Below, in pieces: positions 17,831-27,045 of a DNA stretch of 64,000 nucleotides (position 1 is its first letter; every line of letters starts with the position of its first letter). The position numbers and the translations under genes were made by a program. Source of the stretch: Deltaproteobacteria bacterium (GTDB lineage: Bacteria; Myxococcota_A; UBA9160; SZUA-336). The notes below the pieces were generated by a model, which worked only from the letters and a program-made list of their open reading frames with translations, was not told where the DNA came from and ran no database searches. Location of the stretch: positions 1 to 64,000 of the forward strand of contig JAJDAK010000088.1 of NCBI GenBank assembly GCA_029261895.1, in the 5' to 3' direction.

Positions 17831-18892
17831 ATAAAGCGACTCCTCCTCGGATTTATTGCGGTCATCATCGTCATAGCGGCCGTTGGTTACGCGTTCCGCC
17901 AGGCGATCACGATTCGAATCGCGGAACGCGTGATCGCCTCTAGACCAGCAACCGATCTTGTTCGCGAACTACATCTTGTGTTGTGTGGCGCTGGATCGCC
18001 GCTTCCTGACCCTAAGCGCTCAGGGCCGTGCACAGCCGTGATCGCGGGCAAGCGCCTTTTCATTGTTGATGTCGGGTCCGGTGCTTCACGCGTGCTTTCG
18101 CGGCTACGTATTCCACAGGGCGAGATCGAGGGAATTTTTCTCACCCACTTTCACTCGGATCATATCGATGGATTGGGAGAGTTACTGCTTCAACGTTGGG
18201 CGAATGGATCGCGCAGTGATCCGGTGCCCGTGTACGGTCCAGACGGTATTGAGCAGATCATCAGCGGATTCGACATCGCGTATGCACAGGACCGGCAATA
18301 CCGCGTTGCGCATCATGGAGAGAAGATCGTGCCTGCATCGGGTGCGGGCGCTGCAGCGCAGTCGTTCGCGACACCAACCAACGCTGAAGCCAAAATTCTC
18401 ATTGACGATCATGGCTTGAAGGTCACAGCGTTTCGCGTCTCACACGAACCTGTTGAACCCGCAGTGGGTTATCGCTTTGACTATAAGGGGCGATCAGTCC
18501 TCATCAGCGGCGATACGACAAAGTCAGCCAACTTGCAGAATTTCGCCGAGGGGGTGGATCTACTTGTCCACGAGGCGCTGGCTCCGCACCTGGTTGCCAT
18601 CATCACCAAAGGCGCAAAAGCCGCTGGTCGTGAAAACTTGGCAAGGATCACCGAAGACATCCTCGACTATCACGCCACTCCCATCGAAGCGGCAGAGATC
18701 GCTCGAGACGCGAAGGTGGGTCATCTCCTATACAACCATATCGTACCGCCTTTGCTCATCGCTCCGATGGAGGAAATTTTTGTGCAGGGGGTCGACGAAG
18801 TCTACAACGGCCCCGTCACGGTGGGGCGCGACGGTACATGGGTCCAACTTAAGGCCGGTACGGATTTGATCGAAATGTCGGATCTGCTCTAA
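17831..18892 (+). CDS. Membrane-anchored MBL-fold hydrolase with apparent ATA start
   Basis: Metallo-beta-lactamase fold enzyme: GSPLPDPKRSGPCTAVI strand region, THFHSDHIDG zinc motif, SHEPVEPAVGYRF, SGDTTKS, and a late LYNHIVPP. It is close to arylsulfatase/RNase Z-like hydrolases. The first ordinary start is GTG 17930, but the frame is open back to the stop of the previous gene and reads [ATA]KRLLLGFIAVIIVIAAVGYAF, a perfect signal-anchor. The ATA at 17831 stands where ATG is expected, so either ATA is used as start or it is a mutated or misread ATG. Without it the anchor is lost. Confidence 0.8.
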   Translation: MKRLLLGFIAVIIVIAAVGYAFRQAITIRIAERVIASRPATDLVRELHLVLCGAGSPLPDPKRSGPCTAVIAGKRLFIVDVGSGASRVLSRLRIPQGEIEGIFLTHFHSDHIDGLGELLLQRWANGSRSDPVPVYGPDGIEQIISGFDIAYAQDRQYRVAHHGEKIVPASGAGAAAQSFATPTNAEAKILIDDHGLKVTAFRVSHEPVEPAVGYRFDYKGRSVLISGDTTKSANLQNFAEGVDLLVHEALAPHLVAIITKGAKAAGRENLARITEDILDYHATPIEAAEIARDAKVGHLLYNHIVPPLLIAPMEEIFVQGVDEVYNGPVTVGRDGTWVQLKAGTDLIEMSDLL

Positions 18893-18902
18893 TAGGAGAT
18901 AT

Positions 18903-19424
18903 ATGGACGACCTCGCAGCACTCGCCAATATCGCGGAGATTCTGGGAACACTCACCATCGTGGGTGGTGCGCTCTTTGCCCTTTTTCAGATCCGCGAGTT
19001 TCGCGCGCAACGGCGTCAAGCAGCAGCCGTGGAACTGACTCGTTCTTTCCAGGGCCCAGAACTCGCTCACGCGGTAAACCTCATCCAAGAACTGCCCGAA
19101 GGCGTAACGGCAGCGGAGCTGAGGGCCAAGGGGCCCGAGTATGAACAGGCCGCCGTTATGGTCACCACGACGTATGAAACGATTGCACTTCTCGTTTTTC
19201 ATGAGCTGGCCTCATTCAGCATGGTTCGAGAGTTGACCGGTGGCCTGGGTGTGGTCATGTGGCGGAAGCTCTCGAATTGGACGAATACCGTTCGCGAGGA
19301 ACAGTCCCAACCCTCATGGGGCGAGTGGTTTCAGTGGCTCGGCGAGCAGCTTGCGCGGGAGAATGCGCAGAAAGAAGCCCACCCTGCCTATAAGCGGTTT
19401 GCAAAGTGGCGGCCTCGTAAGTAG
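18903..19424 (+). CDS. Membrane-anchored hypothetical protein (DUF4760-like)
   Basis: 173 residues. One N-terminal membrane helix (IAEILGTLTIVGGALFALFQI) followed by a cytoplasmic helical domain (RAQRRQAAAVELTRSFQGPE and TYETIALLVFHE). The arrangement resembles DUF4760-type proteins. No known function. An ATAGGAGAT ribosome site precedes the ATG, 10 bases after the MBL gene, so it is likely co-transcribed with it. Confidence 0.65.
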   Translation: MDDLAALANIAEILGTLTIVGGALFALFQIREFRAQRRQAAAVELTRSFQGPELAHAVNLIQELPEGVTAAELRAKGPEYEQAAVMVTTTYETIALLVFHELASFSMVRELTGGLGVVMWRKLSNWTNTVREEQSQPSWGEWFQWLGEQLARENAQKEAHPAYKRFAKWRPRK

Positions 19425-19460
19425 CAGTAGTACTAACGGGGCGGCGCACGCAGAGGAAAC

Positions 19461-19898
19461 ATGATGCAGTCTACAGCCATTCTCTATCCGTGCATCGCAA
19501 TGTTCACCCTTACGTTCGGTTCCATACTGCTACTCGGTTTCTCCCGTTACACAGCCATACATAAACGTGATGTACGCATCAGCTACTTCCGCACTTACGA
19601 CGAAGGTACTCAGCCGGCGCGACTCCATCTACTATCAAGACACGTCCAGAATCATTTCGAGGTCCCGCCACTTTTTCATATCGGCGTACTCATCACATTT
19701 GCATCCGGTTCGGTAACCACTTTATCAGTCATCTTTGCGTGGCTCTTTGTCGCTGCACGCTGTGTTCATTCATACATTCACTTAGGTAACAACGATGTAA
19801 GCCGTCGCTTTTTCACCTTTGGCACAAGTCTTCTCTTTCTTGCGGGGCTATGGCTTACGCTTCTCTATGGGTTGGTGACGTCTAACAGTATGCTGTAG
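19461..19898 (+). CDS. MAPEG family membrane protein
   Basis: 145 residues with four predicted membrane helices. The stretch RHVQNHFEVPPLFHIGVL and the later ARCVHSYIHLGNNDVSRR match bacterial MAPEG proteins, relatives of microsomal glutathione transferase. Substrate unknown. GAGGAAAC precedes the tandem ATG codons. Convergent with the CgeB-like gene; the 80-base gap contains an ACCGG/CCGGT repeat that may act as a weak terminator. Confidence 0.8.
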   Translation: MMQSTAILYPCIAMFTLTFGSILLLGFSRYTAIHKRDVRISYFRTYDEGTQPARLHLLSRHVQNHFEVPPLFHIGVLITFASGSVTTLSVIFAWLFVAARCVHSYIHLGNNDVSRRFFTFGTSLLFLAGLWLTLLYGLVTSNSML

Positions 19899-19978
19899 GA
19901 AAACCCAGAACCGGCACGATCATTATTCCGGTCAGATTCCTAGTACCACCGGAGGTGTCTGTCGTAAGCCTTCTACGC

Positions 19979-21388
19979 CTAGAGCGCTGACAACATTTGC
20001 TCCGCCCGGTGTCGATAGGTGTGGTCGTGCAAAACCACATCATGCATGCGCTTCGCAATGTCCAGGCGCTCGTCTTCTCGACCTAGGAAGTATTCGACTT
20101 TTCGATTCATCTCTTCGCTGGTCCGAAAAGTTATTTCCCGAGCAAGGTCGCGCCCCAACAGTAGGAGATCCTCATTAAAGTCGGTTAGCAAAAACGCACC
20201 CACACCACCGGCGTCGAAGATACGCGAGTTGATCGTAGTTTCGTTCTGAATCGAATTGATGTGTAGATTGATTTTTGAAAGATTGAATAATTCCGGAAGC
20301 TCTTTCGTGTATTCCACCGGGGGATGGTGAACAAACCGCCCATGACCATCATCTTTAGATCCGAAAACATGCAAGGGACTAACGACAAGATCGTTCAGCA
20401 CCATTCTTCGGTATATTGCCGATCGCGCTTGGTTCGCAAAACGTATACGGGTTCGCGTAATCACACCATCAAAAACATCTTCGAACGTGACACCTAAATC
20501 TTCAAGAACTCGTGTCGTAGTGCTTCCGAAATCGATCAGTCGTTCCGTCAGCACTCGAGTAGCCAGTCGACCGGTTTCCGGTGGGCCCATCGGGTGCTTA
20601 TCGGCGCCTTTGTATTTGAACAACCAATCAAGGGAGCCAACCATCGAAACGTCGTACTGGTACTCCACTGGTGGAGGCATGTGGGTGAAAACCGTGTCAT
20701 CGAGCGCATGCATGAGAACTTCGCAATCTACACCGATCAAACGAAGCTCTTCGGCAAATACTCGATCGAATGCGTAGACCTTGAACGTATCTCGAGCATG
20801 GCGAACCAAGTCGAGGTGGTCGCGTTCCGTCAACCCCCCAGTCAAGGAATAGAACGGGTTATCAAAGAACAACAACGCTACCGACACGCCGAGTTCATAA
20901 CAGATACGAATGTTTGAAAAAGAGTGCTGAGAGTGAAGCGCGTCTACGTGGTAGAGGACGACAAGGTCTGGATCGAAACGAATGACCGTATCGATGATCT
21001 TTTCCGGGTTGTAATTTTCTTGACCGAAAAGAGTTCTAACCTCGCATCCTGCTTGCTCAAAACCGCGCGCATGAGATACCGGAAAATTTAGACCTACTCC
21101 CAATATCGATACGGAATCAGTCATAACCAGCACGCGTTTGGGCCGTTGCGCGAGCTCGCTCTGTCGTACTTGTGCCGCCAACTGTCGGTTGTGGCGGATC
21201 ATTGCAGCGGCGCCGGCGACTTCTAGGTGATGATGAAAACGGCCATCCTTCAGGTATCCAAAAAAGTCATCCGCGATCGTGTCACCGGGTTTCCCTGATA
21301 GAAATAGGCCGTTGAGATACTCAAGCATCGCCTGAGTCTCCGGCGTAATTGCCAGGTTCCGTGATTCTTGCAATATCGAGTTGGCCAC
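19979..21388 (-). CDS. CgeB-type glycosyltransferase
   Basis: 469 residues. The C-terminal part has the CgeB/Glyco_trans_1_2 pattern: KINLHINSIQNETTINSRIFDAGGVGAFLL (shortened region about 375-405), a DFNEDLLLLG segment, and HTYRHRAEQML at the end. The N-terminal Rossmann half has VLVMTDSVSILGVGLNF and PDLVVLYHVDALHS. It probably transfers a sugar to a protein or surface polymer. Begins with GTG 2 bases after the stop of the methyltransferase gene, so the pair forms an operon; the second CgeB-type gene of the window is in the flagellar cluster. Confidence 0.75.
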   Translation of the reverse strand: MANSILQESRNLAITPETQAMLEYLNGLFLSGKPGDTIADDFFGYLKDGRFHHHLEVAGAAAMIRHNRQLAAQVRQSELAQRPKRVLVMTDSVSILGVGLNFPVSHARGFEQAGCEVRTLFGQENYNPEKIIDTVIRFDPDLVVLYHVDALHSQHSFSNIRICYELGVSVALLFFDNPFYSLTGGLTERDHLDLVRHARDTFKVYAFDRVFAEELRLIGVDCEVLMHALDDTVFTHMPPPVEYQYDVSMVGSLDWLFKYKGADKHPMGPPETGRLATRVLTERLIDFGSTTTRVLEDLGVTFEDVFDGVITRTRIRFANQARSAIYRRMVLNDLVVSPLHVFGSKDDGHGRFVHHPPVEYTKELPELFNLSKINLHINSIQNETTINSRIFDAGGVGAFLLTDFNEDLLLLGRDLAREITFRTSEEMNRKVEYFLGREDERLDIAKRMHDVVLHDHTYRHRAEQMLSAL

Positions 21389-21390
21389 GA

Positions 21391-22437
21391 CTAAATTCGC
21401 AGAGACCTGCGGATCGCCACGGGATCATTCTCGATCAATCCGAGCGCGTGCTGGTATGTCGAACTAAACGCATCCAGCTTTGCATCAGCGAACTCCTTAA
21501 CGATCTCATCATAGTTCTGAGCGATCACCCGCGAATTTGGATCAAGACCTCGGATCATGACGAGGCCAGACGGCGGTGCAGGTATGGTCGCGATCTTAAG
21601 ATCGGGTCGATACTTGCGAAGAATTGGAATCAGTTTCCAAACATCCCCCGCCCAGGGTCCACTGCTTCGCTCTCGCTGCGCGACGACCGGATGAATCGGA
21701 ATGCAGTCATGTAGCAGTACAACTGAGTTGTCATCACAGAAACGCTCCGTATTCATGAAGTCTCGAAGCAAAAACTCGAATAGATGCAAGCCGTCCAAGA
21801 AAGCGAGCTCAATCGGTCGATGACCTAGGATTTCTGGTACGTTCTGTTGCTGAAAGAACTGATCGCTCGTCATTTCAAATAACGAGGCGTCTTGTTTCTC
21901 TTCTGCTGGCAGTCCGCTCATATCGGGATCTACGCCGATGCGCAGCGGCGCTTCGGCGGATAGGGGAAATGATCCAGCAACGCCGATCTCGAAATAGATT
22001 CGCGGTGCCAGGGTTTGGTGAATCACTTCGAGCGCGTGCATGTAGTCTTCGCCCGGAAGTCGAAGGTGGGTCAACTCAGCCAGTACGGGAGGGTAGTGGG
22101 GGAACGCGAATGCAAATGATTCGTAGGCAGCAATCGCCAACTCCGGCTGATCGGTGTCGTTATATATTTTTCCGAGAAAATACTGGGCGAGTAGCCCATC
22201 TCTATCGTTTAATTGTCCCCGAAGAATATCTATACCCTGTTGGGTCTGACCCTGTCGGTGCAACGCATAAGCATAGATGGATCTGGAACCACCCGTGAGT
22301 CGATCGGGCTGCGCGACTCGCTTAATTACGCCGTTCGCACCGAGTTGATCCCGTTGTTCAAGGTGAACAAACACCAGAAACGCTAATGCGTCATCCGATA
22401 GCTCCGAATGGGACGAAGGTTCAAGACTGGGCGCCAT
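21391..22437 (-). CDS. TPR-containing class I methyltransferase (Methyltransf_24 type)
   Basis: 348 residues. Residues about 15-125 are TPR-like repeats (YALHRQGQTQQGIDILRGQ and AIAAYESFAFAFPHYPP). Residues about 135-320 are a SAM-dependent methyltransferase of the Methyltransf_24 kind: YFEIGVAGSFPLS as the glycine-rich strand 1, GVDPD after strand 2, IELAFLDGLHLFEFLLRDF (DGxH), and VVLLHDCIP. Such enzymes occur in glycan and flagellin decoration clusters. It heads the two-gene operon with the CgeB-type transferase. Confidence 0.78.
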   Translation of the reverse strand: MAPSLEPSSHSELSDDALAFLVFVHLEQRDQLGANGVIKRVAQPDRLTGGSRSIYAYALHRQGQTQQGIDILRGQLNDRDGLLAQYFLGKIYNDTDQPELAIAAYESFAFAFPHYPPVLAELTHLRLPGEDYMHALEVIHQTLAPRIYFEIGVAGSFPLSAEAPLRIGVDPDMSGLPAEEKQDASLFEMTSDQFFQQQNVPEILGHRPIELAFLDGLHLFEFLLRDFMNTERFCDDNSVVLLHDCIPIHPVVAQRERSSGPWAGDVWKLIPILRKYRPDLKIATIPAPPSGLVMIRGLDPNSRVIAQNYDEIVKEFADAKLDAFSSTYQHALGLIENDPVAIRRSLRI

Positions 22438-22673
22438 CTATCTCGAATCGGACGCAATCGGTAGCGCTTAAGGAGATCCAACGGCGGCGATTCGTGCCTT
22501 AGGACGCCACCGGCCGTCATATGCGCCCACAAGTGGTAGGCGATGACGCGGGACCATCGTACCTGCGGGGATTTCCCGCTAACTCGCTCCATCTTCGAAC
22601 GGCATGAATCTCATGATAGGATGGAACCAACCACGATCCCTTGCACAGCGTGGCTAGTAGGAGAAATTTTCAG

Positions 22674-23066
22674 ATGACAACACCCCTTTGGTGTCTTCTT
22701 ATCGTTGCGGTGCTTCCGTATGTTATGGCAGGAGTTGGCGGCTACCTTCGCTTCAAGCAGCTCGGAAGCATTGATGCACAACACCCCCGTATCCAAGCAA
22801 CAGAACTGCGGGGAGTCGCAGCCCGCGCCTACGCGGCGCAGCTGAATAGCTGGGAGGCGCTCGCTCTGTTTAGTACGGCAGTCATCGTTGCCCATCTTGC
22901 AAACGCAGACCCGGAGGCCTCCGCAACAGCGGCGGTTGTATTCGTTATCGCACGCGTGATTTACCCGGTGTTCTACCTCGCAAATCGCGCACCGTTGCGC
23001 ACACTTACCTTCGTGATCGGATTCATCTGTTGCCTTCGCCTGTTTGGCTTAGCCATCAGCGCGTGA
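22674..23066 (+). CDS. MAPEG family membrane protein
   Basis: 130 residues, about four hydrophobic helices. The family core is ARAYAAQLNSWEALALFSTAVIVAH (region 45-70). Homologues are small membrane proteins related to glutathione transferases of unknown substrate. ATG 22674 has AGGAG 10 bases upstream. Its TGA overlaps the GTG of the truncated haemoglobin gene, so translation is coupled. Confidence 0.82.
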   Translation: MTTPLWCLLIVAVLPYVMAGVGGYLRFKQLGSIDAQHPRIQATELRGVAARAYAAQLNSWEALALFSTAVIVAHLANADPEASATAAVVFVIARVIYPVFYLANRAPLRTLTFVIGFICCLRLFGLAISA

Positions 23067-23488
23067 GTGAAGCAGAGGTTCCATTCGGGACCGGCGATAG
23101 TTCGTTTCAGGCCGCGGGGGGCTTAGATGGCATCCGCTCGCTCGTAGATGACTTCTACCGCATCATGGACGAGAGTCGGGAGGCGGAAATCATACGTGGC
23201 ATGCATCCGCCCGATCTCAAGGAATCGCGTGACAAGCTCACGTTGTTTCTTTCGGGTTGGCTCGGGGGGCCTAAACTTTTCGCTGAAAAATACGGACCTA
23301 TTAAGATTCCGATGGCTCATAAGCATCTGGCCATCGGTAGCAATGAACGAGACGCCTGGCTGCTATGCATGAAGAAGGCGATTCAGAACCGACCCTACAG
23401 CGAGGCATTCGCCGACTACCTATTGGCTCAGCTTCGGATTCCGGCAGATCGTGTGCTTCAAGTGAGCCGCGATCCTGGGAGCGATTAG
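23063..23488 (+). CDS. Group II truncated haemoglobin
   Basis: 141 residues, the usual size. The fold signs are GGLDGIRSLVDDFYRIM at the N-terminus, LTLFLSGWLGGP in the middle, AHKHLAIGSNERDAWLLCM holding the proximal His and the conserved Trp of group II, and a final AFADYLLAQL. Likely binds haem and handles O2, NO or peroxide. GTG 23063 overlaps the MAPEG stop (GTGA); a TTG at 23030 would force a longer overlap. Confidence 0.85.
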   Translation: MSEAEVPFGTGDSSFQAAGGLDGIRSLVDDFYRIMDESREAEIIRGMHPPDLKESRDKLTLFLSGWLGGPKLFAEKYGPIKIPMAHKHLAIGSNERDAWLLCMKKAIQNRPYSEAFADYLLAQLRIPADRVLQVSRDPGSD

Positions 23489-24385
23489 ATGCGTTTCAAT
23501 TTCTTCGTCATTGCGTGCGTGGTTTTGTGTGGCTGCCCATTGGAGAGTAAGTATCCGATTTCAGACCCTGAGAATGCTCGTGTTCCCAACGAGCTTCTTG
23601 GGATCTGGCACTGTCCTATTGCGAACGAAGAGCCTGCACGAATGAAGATCGTGAAGTTCAACGATCATGAATTCTTATTCGAGACCTATGAAGAAGACCA
23701 ATCTATTTCGTTGGCGCGTGGATTCGTATCCGAAATCAAGGACACGACATTCATCAACTATCAGGAGCTTGGAGCCAGTTTATCCGAACCATTCGGATTC
23801 GCGATCTACAACGTAGACAAATCATGGACACTGTCGATCCGCGCAGTCGAAGACACGCTCTTCCCGACCCGCTTCAAATCTTCAAAGGCCTTGCGAAAGG
23901 CACTTCGCAAAAACCTTGATGATCCCGAACTCTCTGAAGAGCTAACCCGCTGTACACCGGAGCTGTTGCGAAAACTCGATTCACCCAATTCGATCCTCGA
24001 GGCGGCACAAATTAGTCCGCCCGGAAACATCGTTTCAATGCTCCATGTAGACCCAAACAATTGGGAAGCGGTACTCAGTCAGATCAGTCTTGGCGGTCGG
24101 GAATGGCTTCGTGTCGCAGCAGCACTCGCGCCTGGAACCGATGCCACAGCCAGTCTGGAATTAAAGTATGCCGTGGCCGGGGCTATTCCGAAAAACCCGC
24201 TCGGTGTGATTCGAATGCTGGACCGCACCTTCACACCAGAAGATATTTGTACCAGCCCTTTCACTGAACCCGAACCGGGCGTCGCTGGGAAGTTCAATTC
24301 CGAGGCGATCGAAGCGCTTTCCACACTCGAAACGGATCGCTTCGACGACGCGCGCCTCCGCTGTCTCGAAAAGCTTCAACGCTAG
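23489..24385 (+). CDS. Hypothetical lipoprotein
   Basis: 298 residues with a signal peptide ending in a lipobox (VVLCGC, Cys at about 16). The first half looks like a beta-rich domain with GIWHC and alternating strands; the second half is helical. I do not recognise the family. It starts directly after the stop of the haemoglobin gene and ends 51 bases before the DJ-1 gene. Likely attached to a membrane by its acylated Cys. Confidence 0.65.
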   Translation: MRFNFFVIACVVLCGCPLESKYPISDPENARVPNELLGIWHCPIANEEPARMKIVKFNDHEFLFETYEEDQSISLARGFVSEIKDTTFINYQELGASLSEPFGFAIYNVDKSWTLSIRAVEDTLFPTRFKSSKALRKALRKNLDDPELSEELTRCTPELLRKLDSPNSILEAAQISPPGNIVSMLHVDPNNWEAVLSQISLGGREWLRVAAALAPGTDATASLELKYAVAGAIPKNPLGVIRMLDRTFTPEDICTSPFTEPEPGVAGKFNSEAIEALSTLETDRFDDARLRCLEKLQR

Positions 24386-24436
24386 CCTGCGCTTCAGGGT
24401 TGGCGTGATATGATCGGCCTCTTCAAGGAGGTTCAG

Positions 24437-25063
24437 ATGAAGATCGCCATACTTCTCTACGAAAACATGACCGCGCTCGATGCCGTAGGGCCGTACGAAG
24501 TCTTGTCTCGATTTCCAGGCGTGGAGGTTTGCTTCGTTGCAGAGAACGCGGGCCCCATCGTGACTGACACGGGCTTTCTTACACTTACTGCGCGCGCCGG
24601 CATCCAAGATGTATCAGAAGCCGACATTCTCTTGGTTCCCGGCGGACCCGGCGACCAGGCCGTACGAAAGAACGAGAAGCTCCTTGATTGGATTCGACAG
24701 ATTCATCAGACAAGCCGATTCACGACTTCGGTTTGCTCGGGTTCACTCATTCTCGGTATTGCTGGCATTTTGAAAGGCTTGCGCGCGACGTCACATTGGA
24801 CACAGCTGGAAACACTGCGCGAATACGGCGCCGAGCCGACGCTCGAACGCGTAGTGGAGCAGGGCAAGGTCATCACGGCCGCAGGCGTTTCATCCGGAAT
24901 CGATATGGGGCTGCGTTTGCTCCAGATACTTGGCGGAGATGACCTCGCAAAAGCGATTCAATTGGGCATCGAGTACGATCCTGAGCCGCCGTTCGACGTC
25001 GGCTCACCGTCGAAGGCACCAAAAGCGATCGTGGATCTCGTGCGACAATCGATGGCCTATTAA
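24437..25063 (+). CDS. DJ-1/PfpI family protein
   Basis: 208 residues of the DJ-1/PfpI superfamily, closest to the isonitrile hydratase/AraC-N type without an HTH. The nucleophile Cys sits in TTSVCSGSLILG (about residue 100), with the acidic partner in LLYENMTALDAVGPYEV. Followed by THW and the AAGVSSGIDMGLRLL segment. A full Shine-Dalgarno AAGGAGG at 24425-24431, 5 bases before ATG 24437, fixes the start; the ORF could open at 24410 but this is not needed. Confidence 0.85.
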   Translation: MKIAILLYENMTALDAVGPYEVLSRFPGVEVCFVAENAGPIVTDTGFLTLTARAGIQDVSEADILLVPGGPGDQAVRKNEKLLDWIRQIHQTSRFTTSVCSGSLILGIAGILKGLRATSHWTQLETLREYGAEPTLERVVEQGKVITAAGVSSGIDMGLRLLQILGGDDLAKAIQLGIEYDPEPPFDVGSPSKAPKAIVDLVRQSMAY

Positions 25064-25065
25064 GT

Positions 25066-25512
25066 ATGGACGGGGTTCGCTTGAGCATCGAAGAGCCGGC
25101 GAGCCCAGAACAGATCCACTTTCTCGAGCAGGGTCTGAACGAACACGCGATTGAAGCGGTTGGGAAACGCGGCTTCAATTCCATCACTATTGTCGCAAAC
25201 GACGCGGATGGCGTTGCTGTAGGCGGCTGCTATGGGATGGTGAACTGGAACTGGCTTTTCGTGGCCGATCTTTGGATTGCTCCAAACCTTCGCCACAAAG
25301 GCTTGGGTTCGAAGCTACTAGCAGCATTTGAGGCCGAGGGAATCAAGCACGGTTGCAAGCAGGTGCACCTGGATACATTTAGCTTTCAAGCGCGGCCGTT
25401 CTACGAGCGCCAGGGGTACCGGGTCTTCGCGACGCTAGAGGACTATCCGCCGGGACACGAGCGCCATTTCCTGCGCAAATCTCTCGATCCCGTCTCTACT
25501 TCGTCTGGATGA
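25066..25512 (+). CDS. GNAT family N-acetyltransferase
   Basis: 148 residues with the GNAT core: strand 4 FVADLWIAPNLRHKGLGSKLLAAFE, where RHKGLG is the acetyl-CoA pyrophosphate loop, and a final FYERQGYRVFATLEDYPPGH. Substrate unknown. Starts 2 bases after the DJ-1 stop. Its last 17 bases overlap the convergent gloA gene. Confidence 0.85.
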   Translation: MDGVRLSIEEPASPEQIHFLEQGLNEHAIEAVGKRGFNSITIVANDADGVAVGGCYGMVNWNWLFVADLWIAPNLRHKGLGSKLLAAFEAEGIKHGCKQVHLDTFSFQARPFYERQGYRVFATLEDYPPGHERHFLRKSLDPVSTSSG

Positions 25513-25879
25513 GTTCGATTTTATAACCGTCGGGGTCTTCAACGAACGCGATTTCGGTCGCGCCATGCTTCATGGGGCCGGGTTCACGCGTGATTGTCGC
25601 ACCTTGTTCCCGGAGACGATCGCAGGCCGCGTAGATATCGCCCACGCCAATCGCTAAATGGCCGAAGCCATCTCCTAGATCGTATTTTTCCGTATCCCAA
25701 TTATGCGTGAGCTCTATAACAGTATGGGAGGACTCGTTTCCATAGCCCACGAAGGCCAATGTAAACCGCCCGGCTTCGTAGTCCTTGCGGCGAATGAGCT
25801 TCATGCCAAAGCAGCCGGTGTAGAAAGCGATTGAGCGGTCAAGGTTCCCCACGCGAATCATCGTATGCAGCAATCTCAT
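25496..25879 (-). CDS. gloA: Lactoylglutathione lyase (glyoxalase I)
   Basis: 127 residues. Converts the hemithioacetal of methylglyoxal and glutathione to lactoylglutathione. Near-identical in pattern to E. coli Glo[21 protein letters not shown] start, [31 protein letters not shown], and [14 protein letters not shown]. The metal ligands His5, Glu in VIELTHNW, His in GHLAIGV and Glu in KIEL are present. ATG overlaps the ispG stop (ATGA), so both are translated from one message. Confidence 0.95.
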   Translation of the reverse strand: MRLLHTMIRVGNLDRSIAFYTGCFGMKLIRRKDYEAGRFTLAFVGYGNESSHTVIELTHNWDTEKYDLGDGFGHLAIGVGDIYAACDRLREQGATITREPGPMKHGATEIAFVEDPDGYKIELIQTK

Positions 25880-27015
25880 AGCGTGGTCTCCCGTACGGCG
25901 ATCAACTGATCCAGTTCCTTCTTCAGCACCTGAAGCACTTCGTCATAGCCGTAGCTGCCCAGCTTTTCGCCCGCCCGCTTTACGTTGACGGTCCTCGGAC
26001 CACACCATAGGCCGAGATCCGCATCATCGGTTTCACCCGGGCCGTTCACACGACAACCCATGACGGCAATGGTGACGTCGTGAGCTTCCGCATAACGCGT
26101 CAGGTCGCGCACATTCTCAGCGAGATCTACGAAACGTTCGTTCTCTACCCGTGAGCAGGAGGGACAGGAAATAATATTGAGTCCAGACAGGTCGGGCACG
26201 GAACGAAAACGACCCGCCTCGATATCGGCAACAATACTTTTGCCGACCAGGACTTCTTCGTGCTTGCGGTCGTTCGGAAGCGTTAGCGAGACCCGAACCG
26301 TATCACCGATCCCCTGACTAATCAGCTGTTCGAACGCTACACGCGTTTTGATCTCGCCGAACGGGAGTAACCCTGCCTCGGTTACGCCCAAATGGAGCGG
26401 CACGTCAGGCCGCTCAGCTGCGAAACACCGGTTGGCTTCGACGACTTTGGCGGGGTCCGAATCCTTCAACGATACGACGAAGTTCTCAAATCCGATTTCA
26501 TCCATGTACCCACAGTGATCGATCGCGCAGGCCACCATGGCGCCTATGGAATCGTTTGGATACCGCTCATCGTATTCGGGCGCGACCGAACCGCAGTTCA
26601 CGCCGATGCGAATAGCGCAGTCGTTCTGGCCTGCGATCTCCGTGAGCTCACGCACCTTATCGCGCATGGGGCGCGACCGTTCGTGATGATGCAGGTGCCC
26701 AGGGTTGTAACGAAGCTTATCGACATGAGGTGCAACCCTCGCCGCCAAGCGATAGTGCTCCTGCAAGTCGACGACAAGACGCGCCTTTGTGCGCTTGCGA
26801 ATTTCAGCAAGTGCATCAGCATCTTTCGCGCTGTCGACAGCGATTCGCACGAGACCGGCGCCTTGATCATTCAGCTGATTCGCTTGCGCAGACGTCGCCT
26901 CTACATCTGTTGTCGAGGTCGCGCACATGCTTTGTACGGAGATCGCCGCATCGCTACCGATTTGAAGATCACCGGCATAGACCGCTCGCGTCGAATTTCG
27001 CTGAATCGGGGGCAT
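25876..27015 (-). CDS. ispG: 4-hydroxy-3-methylbut-2-en-1-yl diphosphate synthase (IspG/GcpE)
   Basis: 379 residues, the short (no central insertion) bacterial form. Reduces methylerythritol cyclodiphosphate in the non-mevalonate isoprenoid pathway. TIM-barrel N-terminus ([39 protein letters not shown]) and an iron-sulfur domain with CPSCSRVEN and [11 protein letters not shown] holding the [4Fe-4S] cysteines. Overlaps gloA by 4 bases. Confidence 0.96.
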   Translation of the reverse strand: MPPIQRNSTRAVYAGDLQIGSDAAISVQSMCATSTTDVEATSAQANQLNDQGAGLVRIAVDSAKDADALAEIRKRTKARLVVDLQEHYRLAARVAPHVDKLRYNPGHLHHHERSRPMRDKVRELTEIAGQNDCAIRIGVNCGSVAPEYDERYPNDSIGAMVACAIDHCGYMDEIGFENFVVSLKDSDPAKVVEANRCFAAERPDVPLHLGVTEAGLLPFGEIKTRVAFEQLISQGIGDTVRVSLTLPNDRKHEEVLVGKSIVADIEAGRFRSVPDLSGLNIISCPSCSRVENERFVDLAENVRDLTRYAEAHDVTIAVMGCRVNGPGETDDADLGLWCGPRTVNVKRAGEKLGSYGYDEVLQVLKKELDQLIAVRETTL

Positions 27016-27045
27016 CTGGCCCCGTACAGTAGCACAGCCCCGGAA

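Noticed and set aside
22438..22592. 69-codon minus frame before the methyltransferase
   Set aside because: Very Arg-rich and in another frame; the region holds only a small GCGGG/CCCGC hairpin (22566-22580).
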